Shown: piece after piece, positions 63,998-64,000 of the stretch
Numbering within the stretch: position 1 is the first letter of the stretch
Layout of the letters: each line of letters starts with the position of its first letter
NCBI RefSeq assembly: GCF_002233675.1
Contig: NZ_NMUQ01000002.1
Coordinates: 1,481,621-1,545,620 of the forward strand
From: Paenibacillus herberti
GTDB lineage: Bacteria; Bacillota; Bacilli; Paenibacillales; Paenibacillaceae
Length of the DNA stretch: 64,000 nucleotides
Reading direction: 5' to 3'
Position numbers and translations under genes: made by a program
Notes under the pieces: generated by a model
What the model was told of the DNA's origin: nothing
Database searches by the model: none
The model's input: the letters and a program-made list of their open reading frames with translations, nothing else

Positions 63998-64000
63998 CAC

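Overview
The window looks like a chromosomal stretch of a Paenibacillus-like firmicute (Paenibacillaceae). This rests on Bacillus-type synteny (ctsR-mcsA-mcsB-clpC, radA-disA, ispDF-gltX-cysES, sigH-rpmG-secE-nusG, rplKAJL-rpoBC, the str and S10-spc-alpha ribosomal clusters), strong Shine-Dalgarno sites with many GTG/TTG starts, Gram-positive families (McsB, DisA, SigH, Mini-III, YacP) and a moderately GC-rich composition. The assignment is inferred from gene content, not from a database search.

Layout. 1-1.3 kb: 3' part of a 23S rRNA gene, 5S rRNA and the rrn terminator. 1.5-3.8 kb: a threonine aldolase-like PLP enzyme and an Eis-type acetyltransferase. 3.9-8.8 kb: the CtsR heat-shock operon with a textbook promoter and CtsR operator. 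8.8-16.6 kb: an accessory block between clpC and radA, which are adjacent in Bacillus subtilis. It holds an IsdG-type haem monooxygenase with a long Ala/Gly/His-rich insertion, a short DUF2304-like membrane protein, an ABC importer plus flavin monooxygenase operon that looks like organosulfur scavenging, and a two-component system. 16.7-20.1 kb: radA, disA, pssA. 20.1-22.1 kb: a small AT-rich accessory set bounded by terminators, then a cysteine-rich MazG-like protein. 22.3-31.8 kb: PIN/TRAM protein, ispD, ispF, gltX, a T-box leader, cysE, cysS, mrnC, rlmB, yacP, sigH. 32.2-36.4 kb: rpmG, secE, nusG, rplK, rplA, L10 leader, rplJ, rplL and a methyltransferase. 36.4-49 kb: rpoB, rpoC, L7Ae-like protein, rpsL, rpsG, fusA, tuf. 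49.1-64 kb: the S10-spc-alpha cluster from rpsJ to rpoA with secY, adk, map and infA inside it.

The core is almost entirely information processing: ribosome, RNA polymerase, translation factors, secretion (SecE/SecY), tRNA charging (Glu, Cys), rRNA processing, protein quality control (ClpC with the McsB arginine kinase) and c-di-AMP signalling. The least ordinary material is (i) the promoter, dyad, translated leader and attenuator region ahead of the organosulfur operon, (ii) the insertion-bearing haem monooxygenase with a competing reading frame, (iii) a strong hairpin inside the start of mrnC, (iv) the structured, apparently non-coding stretch between sigH and rpmG, and (v) the long rpoB leader with terminator-like hairpins. 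No CRISPR array, prophage, transposase or tRNA gene was seen, and I found no clear case of an entirely new multi-gene system.
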